64,000 nt of DNA from Scatophagus argus (Eukaryota > Chordata > Actinopteri > Scatophagidae). Under the pieces are notes generated by a model that worked only from the letters and a program-made list of their open reading frames with translations, did not search any database and had not been told where the DNA came from. The stretch lies in assembly GCF_020382885.2 (NCBI RefSeq), contig NC_058493.1:29500067-29564066 (forward strand). Direction: 5' to 3'. Positions 10,721 to 21,007 of this stretch are shown piece after piece; position 1 is the stretch's first letter; each line of letters begins with the position of its first letter. A program made the translations under genes and the position numbers.

Positions 10721-12118
10721 CGCGCGCACGCGTGTGTGTTCAGGGGCCAGAACACGGGCGTCCATTGCTGTTTCGGTCTTCGATCACTCTAACCCTTTTA
10801 AAGGAGGAATGGTGACCTCTGACCCTCCGTCATCTGGACCGTCATCATCCAGCCTGCTGGGCCCACTCAACCTGCACATGTACAGGTACAGCATGTACAG
10901 CACCAGTCTATTCCAGTCCAGTTTAGTCCAGTACCACCATTTTATAACCATGTGTCCTCCTCCTCCAGCCAAACCCTTCCCTCCTCTCCTGCTGCTGAAA
11001 GCTCCTTCACCACTTCCTGTATTGAGGAAGACGAGCAGGAGCACGAGACCAGCAGCCAGCCCTCCATGAGTACGTAAACACACAGTCAGGATGATCAGGT
11101 TTCATCCTCTCTCAACAGCACGTTTCGAGAGAGTTTCGCTGTGACGGTCGGTGGTCAGATCAGACAGGTTTCATGAACGTTTGTCCAGTCATTGTTGACA
11201 CTGTTGGACAGAAGAAGACAGGTGGGTCTGACGTGTGATGCTGGAGGCCACTCTGTCACTCCTGCTGGAGTCTCAGGTGTACGGACGGGTTCTCCAGTGG
11301 CCAGCAGGGCACCTGGGCACTCCTTCATTACAGCCTGACATCACTGTGACATCATCACGGTTGACGTTGCGCTCGTATGTGACGGCAGGTCATTTCTGTC
11401 TTTCAGCCACAGAGAGTTCAGGCTCGTCGTCTCACTGTCTGTCCGGCTCCACTGGCTCTGACAGCGGCTGCGTGTCCTCCCACCTGCAGGAGGCGCTGCC
11501 CGACGAGCCGAGCCGCCCCGTTCAGCCCTCCTCCTCGTCCTCCTCGTCCTGCTCCTCCAACAAGCAGCACGTCAACAGCCAGTACATTTCAGCTGTGAGT
11601 ACAGAGACAGCGAGCTCCTCCTGTTCACCTGTAAACCAGGTGTGGATTGAGAGCCGCAGCACCGATTGGTCGGTTATCGGCCCGGCAGATTATTGGCTGC
11701 TGATAAAATCAGTCAATCCAAAAGAACTGTTCATCACAGTGGTTGTATTTTCTGTCAATAATCTGACTTTGTAAAGTAATTGGAGTAGTACTACAGTACT
11801 AGCTCCAAAATGTAGTTTATTGGAAGGATAAAGTGAACAAACATGGAAATACTCAGGTGCAAGTACCTCAAACTTGTACTCCTTTGAAGTACTTCAGTAA
11901 ATTGTCCTTAGTTACAGTCAGTGGTTACTTTATATCGATTATCAGGCTGCGCTGCTGATCATCAGCTCTGAACGACACCACAGCAGTCGATCACTGATGA
12001 GTGGATTCACTGATCTTTTGATTGACAGGAAGTAAATTGTGCTCCTTTTGACGTGTCCACTCTGTCTGTCTGTCCTCAGATGGCGGCTCCAGTCATCAGC
12101 CCAGTCACCATCGTGTGA
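1..12118 (+). CDS. plekhg4: plekhg4 (puratrophin-1-like RhoGEF), 5' truncated by window edge
   Basis: Rho-family guanine nucleotide exchange factor acting on the actin cytoskeleton. Exons by frame and GT/AG borders: <1-185, 327-449, 529-720 (spectrin-like helices), 4299-5245, 7842-8091, 8898-8987, 9156-9380, 9567-9737, 9818-9998, 10075-10191, 10744-10885, 10969-11069, 11407-11594, 12080-12118; phases agree at every junction. The DH domain spans 7842-9380: CR1 has [20 protein letters not shown] and CR3 has [20 protein letters not shown]. The PH domain spans 9567-9998 ([22 protein letters not shown], ending near [11 protein letters not shown]). Exon 4299-5245 carries a long Ser/Pro-rich, probably disordered linker. 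The tail ends in SPVTIV. DH residues [10 protein letters not shown] and SDAL match PLEKHG4 best, and hsd11b2 and lrrc36 nearby fit human 16q22.1. PLEKHG4B or ARHGEF40 relatives are less likely. The N-terminal part lies outside the window. The last splice (11594 to 12080) is inferred. Confidence 0.87.
460..500. repeat. CA/CT-rich microsatellite
   Basis: Short impure (CA)n and (CT)n tract in the small intron between plekhg4 exons 327-449 and 529-720. Confidence 0.6.
1371..1499. repeat. Perfect 45-bp inverted repeat (foldback)
   Basis: The arm 1371-1415 is the exact reverse complement of 1455-1499. The loop of about 39 nt consists of CA and GT runs that can themselves pair, so the whole 129 nt could form one long hairpin. 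The arms are non-simple sequence (TTGGCACGGGAGCGATACCT at the outer end) and match no feature I know. The arrangement fits a replication template switch, a small foldback element or a hairpin transcript. Confidence 0.9.
1604..1628. repeat. (GT)n microsatellite
   Basis: Uninterrupted GT run in the large plekhg4 intron. Confidence 0.9.
2336..2420 (-). mobile_element. LINE 3' tail fragment, antisense
   Basis: Four AGAATC copies run into TTCCTTTATTTATCCCTGAA and GGGAAATTC. Read on the minus strand this is the usual end of teleost Rex1/CR1-like elements (stop-proximal UTR, AATAAA, short tandem tail). No coding part is attached. Confidence 0.5.
2805..2838. repeat. (TCC)n trinucleotide repeat
   Basis: Eleven or so CTC/TCC units in the plekhg4 intron, with similar CCT-rich patches just upstream at 2620-2710. 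Confidence 0.85.
2900..2994. repeat. (TTCTC)n pentanucleotide microsatellite
   Basis: About 18 TTCTC units with two TTGTC variants in the middle (about 2949-2958), suggesting an expanded array with a point-mutation duplicate. Confidence 0.95.
3492..3606. repeat. Paired (GT)n and (CA)n tracts
   Basis: A GT run at about 3492-3513 is followed some 65 bp later by a CA run at about 3579-3606. Together they make an imperfect simple-sequence inverted repeat. Confidence 0.8.
5595..7770 (-). mobile_element. Rex1/Babar-type non-LTR retrotransposon, near-complete RT region, frameshifted
   Basis: Lies antisense in the plekhg4 intron 5246-7841, ending only about 70 bp before the DH exon. Three overlapping minus-strand reading frames (7766-7161, 7489-6326, 6615-5962) together carry reverse transcriptase motifs: [62 protein letters not shown], then the catalytic FADDTTVV, then a Rex1-type C-terminal block with RRMRRADLP and [10 protein letters not shown]. 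The frame changes near 7330 and near 6440, so the copy is dead. The apurinic endonuclease domain is missing, meaning 5' truncation. The 3' UTR reaches about 5595 and includes a CA microsatellite. The family is assigned from [11 protein letters not shown] and the surrounding motifs. Confidence 0.85.
5826..5861. repeat. (CA)n microsatellite in Rex1 3' UTR
   Basis: Pure CA run in the antisense 3' untranslated part of the Rex1 copy. Confidence 0.9.
8276..8795 (-). mobile_element. L2/Maui LINE 3' UTR fragment, antisense
   Basis: Starts with TTCAATTCAGTTTATTTATA, the reverse complement of the (TTGAA)n tail that ends the L2 copies at 42240-43485 and 60.9-61.25 kb. It continues through the same UTR landmarks (GAGGAAAAACTGCCTTTTAG, then CATATGCATTAATGGGACAT). 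It sits in the intron between DH exons 7842-8091 and 8898-8987 of plekhg4 and has no coding sequence. Confidence 0.8.
10232..10545. repeat. GACA/GAGA minisatellite
   Basis: About 310 bp of impure AGACAGACAG and GGAGAGAGAC units in the plekhg4 intron 10192-10743. Long spurious open frames appear on both strands because the repeat lacks stops. Confidence 0.9.
10689..10739. repeat. (GT)n/(GC)n microsatellite
   Basis: GT tract with a CGCGCGCACGCG patch (alternating purine-pyrimidine), ending next to the acceptor of plekhg4 exon 10744-10885. Confidence 0.85.
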
Positions 12119-12556
12119 GTCAGCTGACCGATGGACTCGACTGTAAGTGAACCCACCTGTGGCAGCCATGTGTCCAGGTGTTGCTGCCTCACAGGTTAAC
12201 TCACTGCAGGTCACCAGAATCACCGTCTTTATTGATCTAATAATCAGCTATTGGAGGTTTGGTCCAGTAATCACAGACCACAGCAGGTCAAAGTGTGTCT
12301 GACTGATGACTCAGCACATGGCAAATACAGGAAGTGATGTAATTTTTACCTCTGAAACACAAACAGTAGATCAATAAGCTGTCGTTTATCGCGATGGAGA
12401 TAAATGTGACCACACTGACCTCAAATCAGTCACATTCTTAAACAAGATTTCTGAAGCGTCGTTAAAGACGATCATGAAGTCTTTCCCTCCAATCAACTGA
12501 TCAATCGTTTCAGCTTCATTACCACACAGCAGTCGCTCACTTTTCAGTTTCACTTG

Positions 12557-12562
12557 TTTATT
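12557..12562 (-). terminator. Candidate lrrc36-type poly(A) signal
   Basis: TTTATT on the plus strand reads AATAAA on the minus strand, about 380 nt past the lrrc36-type stop at 12940. If used, this 3' UTR overlaps that of plekhg4 by nearly 300 bp. Confidence 0.35.
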
Positions 12563-12839
12563 GGTGAGACGTGTGCACAGCTGCCATACACACAGTGTTC
12601 ACGTGTCATTAAAACCGTCTATGTGTCTGTCTCTCTCCCTGTCTGTCTGCAGGCCTGTCTTCCTGCTGCAGTCTGTGGACTCCTGTAAATAACGACTGTT
12701 AGAGTTGATAAAGTTGGTCTCTCGTTGGCAGCTGCAGTTTGTAGTTTCTCTGAGCTGCTCTGGGGTCAGCTGGACTAACTGTACATGTGTGTAAATAGAG
12801 CCACAGCTCAGCATCTGCTGTTACTTTTCTTACTTGAAA

Positions 12840-12845
12840 AATAAA
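12840..12845 (+). terminator. plekhg4: plekhg4 poly(A) signal AATAAA
   Basis: First canonical AATAAA on the plus strand downstream of the plekhg4 stop (12116-12118), about 720 nt away. It lies 95 bp before the stop codon of the converging lrrc36-type gene. Confidence 0.6.
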
Positions 12846-12939
12846 AAAAATGAGTTTGTTCAAAACTGACGTTGCAGCATCTGTTTGTGTCAGTGAGCAG
12901 TTAGCTCCAGGGCTAACTGCTAACAGGATATCATGTGGG

Positions 12940-14830
12940 TCATGTGACATCATCGCGGTGTGTTTGCTGTTCTGAGGTCAGCTGAAGACTTCGTCTCAGC
13001 TGGTAGTTTTCCTTCAGCGCCAACAGCAGCCGACTCTTCATCCTCTCCTGAAACATACACACACACACAGCGAGTGTGTGTGAGGCGTCAGGACATCAGA
13101 ATGTTTTGATCCACAGCAAACTGGTTTCAGATTTCCACAAAACCACCACAGTCTGATGTCTAAATGAGTATTATTCTGACAGTTTTCATACCCACCTGCT
13201 CAGGTGTTTTGTGTTCAGTACATGACGTTTGTATACGTTTATTTAAAATGTGAACTACACATTAATGTCTGTGACAAAGCTGTCAGATTTTCAGAGAAAA
13301 TCAGAGAATAATTTAAGTGCATCTCAAAGTGAGGGAGGCCCAGTGAAACATGGACTGAAGCTGTTGTCCTGCGGGCATCCCGAGCCCTGAGCTGTGGCTG
13401 CAGGACCAGCACCTCCGGCCCTCATCATCAGTGTGACCTCATTCACACGGGAACAGCTGGTTGGAGGACAAAGTTGATTGTGTTTGTGTCACTGACCAGT
13501 TGAAGTTCAGTTCTCTCCAGTTTCCTCCTCAGCAGGACCAGTTCACAACTCTGTGAAGTCCCCTTGGCCGGCGGGCCGCGCCCCCCTGCAGGCTGCAGCA
13601 GCTCCGACAGGAGGTCGTATGATCCACCTGAACACACCACCGACAGGTGAGAAAACCTTAAAGTTCAGCTCATCTGACCCATTCAAGAAAAACCCAATCT
13701 GTTTGAACATCTCTCAGAACTGTTTGGTCTCTGGATGTGCTGAGGCTGGATCTGATCTAATTCAGATCTGACAGGAGTGTTGGACGCCACCGGCTCAGGC
13801 CGTCAGTCCGCACGGCAGAAAATTCATGTGCAGCAGTCTTTAAATTCTGTTTAGAGTCTGCTTGTTGATATCAATATGTGTGACGGGGTGTTGCAGCACT
13901 AATAATACAAGCTTTTTCTACAGATTTTATTTTAGAAGGTGTTTGAACCACAATAAAGATGGCGGGGGGCGGGGTTTACTGAGGAACTGCTGGTGTCGCC
14001 GGAGGGATCCGGGTCCATTCCAGTGCTGCTCCACCAGCTGCAGCAGACCGCCGAGCACCACCGACAGCTCCGACACACCAACAGACCCGCCGCTCTGAAA
14101 CACAAACGGCAAACCTCAACCGTAAGCTGACAGACATGTTCGGACAGAATCGTCTCCTCCCACTGACCTGAAGGGACCAGGTGTCTGACCAGGTGTGGCC
14201 CTGCGGACGATCAGCAGAAACACCCACTTCCTGTGAGTGCTGAGCAGCATCATTCAGATCTGCAGAGAGAGGAAGACACAGGTGGATTCCTGGAACGACG
14301 CTGCCTCCTGCTGATGAGTCTGGAAACAACAACTGACTGAAGTCACCAGTGAAGTCATCAAGACTCCTCTGAAGACGATTGGCTGTTAGAACAATTACAC
14401 TCCTCATCGCCTGATGACGAGGAGGAGGTCTAGGAGACCTCTGACCTGTGGTTAAAGTCAGCAGCGGTTGGAAAAGTGGAGTTGACACAGTCTGACCTTC
14501 ACCTGGATCCTCCTCCTCCTCCTCCTCACACAGCCTCGAGTCCCAACTGAAGGTCACTCTCGTGCCCCTGGTTGGTCCGGACCGCAGACAGGAGCGAGGA
14601 GGCCGGGCCACAGGACACCTGTCTGCAGACGTACAAACACAATTCATAGTAGAGGAAGTGGAGAGGAGCCATCACTACACCTCCTCTGGTTTTCTACGGT
14701 ATGTTGGGGGAGAAAGTGAAGAGAAGCGGGAGGCAGAGGAGCACCTGGACCCCACCCCCTTAGTCACGGACATGAGGAGGAGATAAACTCACCTTCATCA
14801 CAGCTCTTCATGTGGAGGAAAGTGCCACAC
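12940..14830 (-). CDS. lrrc36: lrrc36/cep72-type protein, C-terminal exons only
   Basis: Minus-strand exons with matching phases: 14830-14793, 14622-14503, 14445-14338 (donor uncertain; 14349 also possible), 14259-14168, 14094-13980, 13627-13497, 13047-12940 (stop TGA at 12942-12940). The diagnostic stretch is LLQLVEQHWNGPGSL in exon 14094-13980, matching the vertebrate LRRC36 motif (LLELVDKHWNGSGSL). A coiled-coil-like end follows: VLLRRKLERTELQL, then ERMKSRLLLALKENYQLRRS. LRRC36 is about 750 residues with N-terminal leucine-rich repeats, whereas only about 236 residues are recovered here and no LRR exon was seen upstream as far as rab8b. It could be a shortened gene, a decaying one or one with unrecognised exons. 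LRRC36 is a neighbour of PLEKHG4 on human 16q22.1, which favours it over its paralogue CEP72. Function is poorly known; CEP72 is centrosomal. Confidence 0.62.
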
Positions 14831-17333
14831 CTGAGGAGAGAAGGAAGACGAATCCTCTCTGTCCTCTTCTGAGTGTCCTGCAAATCTGCTCCCAGGTGCA
14901 CTGACTCACCTGAGGACCTCTTATGTGGTTCTCCCTGAAGGCCCAGATCCTCTCAGCTGGTCTGGGTTCATCCTGCCGGTCTCAGGACTCCTGCAGAGAC
15001 GACTGGTAGAGACTTCCTATCCTGCTGCAGGTGAGTGTTTGTGTTTGGTCGTCAAGGCGACAGTTTGTCTGGAGTACAAACACACACACTGCAGCAGGTT
15101 AAATCATCTCCCACCGAAGCATTTCTGATTGATTTGTGATTTGTCCTCATTAACTGATCATTACTAAGTAATCAAAGGCTGCCATCTCTGTTAGAAGCAA
15201 TAACAAACATCTCAAACGAGACTGTAAACATGCTTCAAACTCACAAATAAAATTTAAGCTTTTTTAAAAAATGAAAACTCCAACAAAACAACAGACTGAT
15301 GTAAAAATTTAATATTTGTCTTAGAAATGTTGATGCCGGAGGTCCAACAGGAAGCAGAGACACGAGACGCTCAGGTCAGTTTTCTGTCTCGGTCCTCCTG
15401 CGGCTTCATGTTGTCATGACATGATTATCGGTTATTGTTCAGCTGATTATCAAAACTGAAGTCCACTTCGGTTCAGTTCAAACCGTTCACTTCCTGACTT
15501 CTTTCAGACACAGGAAGTGATGTCGTCTTTACCTTTTTGCTTCTCAACATTTTGAACAAACTGAACGAGACGTCACTTCAGTATTGATCTGCACTGATCG
15601 GGTGATTCTGTGTGTATCTGACAGTCCGTAAACACAACACTTGACAGCTTTTCACTGTAGAAAACGTTTTCCACTCTGATGAAGTGAAGATGATGTCGTC
15701 GGAGTGACGAAGAGCTCCGAGCTGGGACATCAGCCATTTCAGCGTTTCAAAAGGAGCTGAGTTTATAAATCAGTCATTTGGTGTAAAGTAATGGTGAGTA
15801 TCATGAAATTAGAATGAACGCAGCTGCACCTGAATGCAGCGTTTTGAAGACATGACTGAAGTATTTCTGATTAATACAAAAATAAGAATTAAACAACAGT
15901 TTGATTAAAAAAAACCTTCTGGCATATTAAAGAGCATCACAGAAATAAAATACAAAAATATAAAAGAACTTCATAAGTTCAGAAAAACAAGGAGACAGTG
16001 AACGCCTCTCAGTCTGAATGTGCGAGTGAGCATTTGAGCTGCACATGTTTTTACAGGCCTGACGTCTGCTCCAGCATCAGTCTGCCCAACACGTTCACTG
16101 CTTCACGTCTGCAGCTCGGCTGATCCTGAGTCAGCTTCAACACCTGACTGCTGCTCTGCCAACGCGGGCAGCAGCAGACTGAATCAACAGATCAGATCTG
16201 CAGGATCAGACCGTGGAGCTCAGAGAACAAACAGAACCAACAGAGCAACGCGCCTGAACGCATCATCATCATCACCATCCAGACATGATGATGAAGCTTT
16301 TCTGTCAAACAAACGCCGACCCACAGTCAGATCAGATTGTTAATCAGAGTATTGATCGTAGACCGATACAGATAGCTGATAGGTTAATATTTCTGATCAG
16401 GTTCCTCTGACAGGAGGGAGGACTTCAGACTGGACAGAAATCCATCTGAATGTCAGCTGATTCCTACTCGAGTCATCGGAACCACAAAAGAAGACATCTG
16501 AGTTAATGACGCGTCAGACACGAAGACGGAGGTACGAACGGAGTTTAAGGCAGCAGCTCGAAAACCAGCGAAGATCCGTGAAATATTCAGATGCTTAAAA
16601 CACTGCGTATGTTTGAGGCACCAACAGAATGACGCCGGTGCTGACTGAGTTCATATATCATTTGATATATCAAAGATCTGACAGCAGGAGACCTGTTGAC
16701 AGGAGACATGACATGTTGCTAACAGGAAATCTGAATTAAAAGGATGAATAAACTATTAGTTTGATTTATTGATGGTTATTGAAACATTTAACTTTATGTT
16801 AATTTGCGCATACAAATAATTAACCGTGTGTAATAAAGCCTGTTTTCTGTCACAAACATCAGCTGGTTTGAACTGACTGATCGATGACGGTGATTATAAT
16901 CATCGGGCCTTCATGCGTCTTTGTCTGTGTAACAAAACTGCTGCTGCAACACTTAAACGGAGTTGGAGTGAGACATCACATCACTCCATACAAGCTTTGG
17001 TAACACTGAAAAAACTTGATGTCAAACTGACCTCTGCTCGTCATCACTTAATGTTCTTTCTTTACAAACTTTTTCAACACGCTGCGTCTCCTGCTGAGCT
17101 GCCATGAAACATTAAAACAGGAGGAGGTGGAGGAGGAAGAAGAGGTGGAGGCCGTACAGGAAGTAAAGAAGAAGACTTGAGCTGATTGAGAAGCAGAGGA
17201 ACTTTCTGAAGAGACGTTTTCTTCTTCATGTGTCCATAGTTCTGTTCCTGTCGTCCTCCTGCAACAGGAGGCTCAGCTCTGCAGGAGCCCGAGGAGGAGG
17301 TCTGAGAGGAGGAGGTCTGAGAGGAGGCCCCGC
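14831..17333. other. Gap between lrrc36-type exons and rab8b stop
   Basis: AT-rich non-coding sequence with no retroelement I recognise. It should hold the rab8b 3' UTR (minus strand) and any missing 5' exons of the lrrc36-type gene. A spliced-looking minus-strand segment at about 15000-14910 (acceptor-like CTGCAG, donor-like GTGAGT) has stops in all frames and could be untranslated. Confidence 0.5.
16765..16770 (-). terminator. rab8b: Candidate rab8b poly(A) signal
   Basis: AATAAA on the minus strand about 560 nt past the rab8b stop. RAB8B genes often have long 3' UTRs, so a more distal site is possible. Confidence 0.3.
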
Positions 17334-20300
17334 CTACAGCAGCAAACACCTGAAGAAGCTCTTCTTTGAGCGAGACTCTGTGATTTTAACTGGCCCTCCT
17401 CCACCTGGCGGGTTGGTGTCATTCTGCAGGAAACAAAGGACAAGCGCAAAAGTTTTCAAGTCTTCATCTTAACACTGTCTGTCTGTCTGTCTTAACACTG
17501 TCTGTCTGTCTGTCTTTCTCCATCCATCTGTCTCTCCATCTCTGTCTGTCTGTCTCTCTGTCCATCCATCCGTCTGTCTGTCCCTCCATCACTGGCTGTC
17601 TGTCTGTCTGTCTGATGATGTCCCAGCAGTCAAGTGATGACCACCTTTCGTGTATTTGTATGACCCTGAAATGAGCCCGGCTGCAGGATGAGTACTTTTA
17701 CTTCACTGAATTGAGTTTTAATGCAGTATTTTGACAGTGCAGTGTCTGTACTTAAACTGAAGTAGACGCTGTGAGGATAAACTCACCATTTTCCTGTTTA
17801 GTCTGCTCATGATGTCTCTGGCCAGCGTGAGGAAGGCCTGAAAACGAGAGGTGAGTCAACAAGGCTTCTGCTTCATTTTGTACGTTCCAAAGCGATGAAG
17901 AAGTGACGAACTCGTGACTCACCTCCTCCACGTTGATGCTGGACTTCGCGCTGGTTTCTAAAAACTTGATCCCGTAGTCGATGGCCAGCTGAGCAACGAG
18001 ACGAGAGAAGGTTTTGATTGAGCGGACAGTTTGGATGCGTTGGCGTCTCTGTGTGGGATCAATAAAGTTTCTCTCACCTTCTCTCCTCTCTCCTTGGACA
18101 CTTGTCTCTTGTCGTTCATGTCGCACTTGTTTCCCAGAACCATTCGCTCCACGTCTGAAGACGCATGCTGAAAACGCACAACAAAGGACGTCAGACAACA
18201 GGTGAACGCAGTCAGTCAATCGGCCGTGGCCTAGAGGTTGGAGAAGCGGTGGAGTGATTAATGCGAAAAATGCTCCCCCACTCCATTAGTGTGCCCTTGA
18301 GCAAGGCACTCAACCCCCCCCAACTGATTCCCGGGTGCTTGATGTATGTAATTTGCCAGGTGTTGCATGTGTGTGTTCAACTAAGGATGAGTTAAATGCC
18401 GAAGACAAATTCAGTGTGTGTATGTAACAACACACTGCCAATAAAGTGATTCTTCGTCTTCTTCTTCATAATCAATGAATGCCATCGTGTTTTCCTTCCA
18501 GACGCCTGCTGGAGGTACAGGCGGCGAGTCCAGCTGCGTTGACATTAAACCACAGCAGAAGAAGCTGCGGCCTGACGAGCAGTGAGGTCACTGTCGTTCA
18601 TCGCACTCCACGTGGTGTGATGTCATGCGGTGTGATGTCAGAGGGGTGGGGCGTACCTCCTCGATGTTGCGTATCCAGTTCCTGATGTTATCGAAGGACT
18701 TCTCGTTGGTGATGTCATACACCAGCATGATGCCCTGGAACACAAAAGGCAGGAAGTGACATCACAGCACAGTAGCGAGAGGCCTGTTGCTTCAGACCCA
18801 CTGCAGTGGACTCATCATCATCATCATCATCATCAGTATGAAGCTATCACAGGTCGTCTCAGCGTGCGACCACATTTCACAGCTGCTTGAAATCAGGTCA
18901 TACTGAACGCCAGTACACATTTGTGCCACTGATAGTGTACCATGACTGTCCATAGTCCACTTCCCCCCAGGTTGTCCCCCTGAACAGACTGGACACATTT
19001 AAAATGAGCTGCAGAATTTTGGAGACTTCTGCCTGGAGGTCACCGGAACTTGTCATGAGCAGTATCATGTAGGAACTATTTTCTATCTGTATCACTCCGC
19101 AGAAGGAAGCGTGCGCCGATTCACAGACGACAGGACTGACAGGATGTAAATGTCGGCAGTGTCCTCCTGAGCTGTAATGTTAGCTTAGCTAGCTAGCCTC
19201 TTGTCCGTGACACCTGGTCTGTCCAGTAGCAGAGCGGTAAGCAGGAAGGGGTGTGTCTCACCATGGCTCCTCTGTAGTAGGCTGTTGTGATGGTCCTGAA
19301 CCTCTCCTGACCTGCTGTGTCCCTGCACCAACAGGAAGCAGACACTCTGCGTCAGCTCAAAGTGAAGCTCTCAACAAACAGACCAGCTTTGATGTTTTGA
19401 TCCTCACTGATAGGCTCATTGATTGCAAACTCACCAGATCTGAAGTTTGATTTTCTTGCCGTCCAGCTCGATCGTCCTGATTTTAAAGTCGATTCCTGAA
19501 ACAGAAGAAACACAGAAGAGTCACAGACTGAGCCTTCGCTGCAGCGCCACCATCAGGACAAACAGTGCAGGTTCAATCAAACTCAAAGAAGAAGAATTCA
19601 CCGATTCCCCAAAGTTCTTCAGATTATCGATTATCAGTGCGGCTTCCTCACGTGCAGGATCGAGGACAGACTTCCTCTTCACTCACCTGAGTCTGCCGTG
19701 GTTAACCCCGCCCGACCCCAGGGTGCGTTTGTTTCTCAGCTCAGAGCGTTAAACTGTACGCTGACTGCACGTCTCTCTGCGTGGCCACAAAGGAAGTCAA
19801 AGATATTTTTAACAGACAGATGTTCCTTCCTGTAGCCGCACGCAGAAAATGTGTTTCCAAGAAGTCTGACAGCTCGGTTTCCTCCGCTGCTTCCTGCTCA
19901 GAGGGTGACGAGCTGCTGGGTGAGCTGAGGACGTTTCCACCTCGACGCCACCCTGCGAGTTATTCCCAACATGTTATGTGGCTACAAGAAGCTCTCTTGT
20001 TGTAACGACTAAAATAAAAGTCTGGATGTGAGAGACAAGAAGACATCGAGTGAGCCAGCCGATCAGTACGATCAATACGGTCGAATACCATCTCTGTGAG
20101 GTCCATTACGAAATAAACACGGAGGGTTAAACATTTCATTGACATTAAAGTATGACCGGAAGGAGTAAGTGCAGACCTCAGAGCAGCTTATTATTCACTC
20201 ATGTTATAATCTGATCCAACAGTCTTTGTCTCCATGCTGATCCTCAGTCAGCAGGAAATGAGTCCAGCCTTTCATTTTTGTCTTCGTCTGCTTTCATTCC

Positions 20301-20968
20301 GTCACCAGGAAGTGAAACTGCTGGTTGTTATGGAAATGTTCAGCAGATCAGGTCAATGACCTCCTTCTCCTCCTAATCACTCATCAATCCAATAACCCAC
20401 AGTGTATCACTGTGCAGATCAATAAAAATGAATCTGTTTTTTATTACTGATCTGATTTCATCTTCCTGTGTTTTATACTGTACTGTTGATCTATACACAT
20501 GTCATCCACTTCCTGTGTCTGTCCTGTAGAGCAGCCCGCCTGTGGCTCCAACTGACTGACCTCAGATCAGAATAACTGCTGTGTTCATGTGACACGCGCA
20601 CACACGCTCTGTCAGGGTCAGCTGACTCTGACACTGCGTCCTCTGTCTCACCACAGCAGCAGAGCATCATGGGAGCTCATTAACATTCATCGAGTTCCAG
20701 CAGCTGAACTGGGAGGAAACCAGCAGAGGCGAAGGCGTCCGTCTGTCTGTCCGTCCACAGATGGAGGTGATGCAGGTGAGGACGACAGGACAGGTGGTCC
20801 CCAAAGCAAACTAAAGAGACTCGCAACACGCACACCATCCTGTCCCTGACCACACAAACCGGCTCGCTGGGCGAAGGCGAAGTACGGGAAACACAAGAAG
20901 GAAAAACACCTTTTCTGCTTTGACTTTCCTCTACTGGTTTTATCCTGAGTGGCTCTTCAGTGTGACCA

Positions 20969-21007
<39 letters not shown>

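Noticed and set aside
14562..14786. Plus-strand 74-codon frame opposite the lrrc36-type exons
   Set aside because: The minus-strand reading has matched splice phases and the conserved block downstream; the plus frame is a shadow.
16050..16165. Minus-strand segment with an acceptor-like CAG, 35 open codons (VLKLTQDQPSCRREAVNVLG) and a stop
   Set aside because: Looks protein-like, but no upstream exons in phase were found and a chance open stretch of this length is not rare; may be rab8b 3' UTR.
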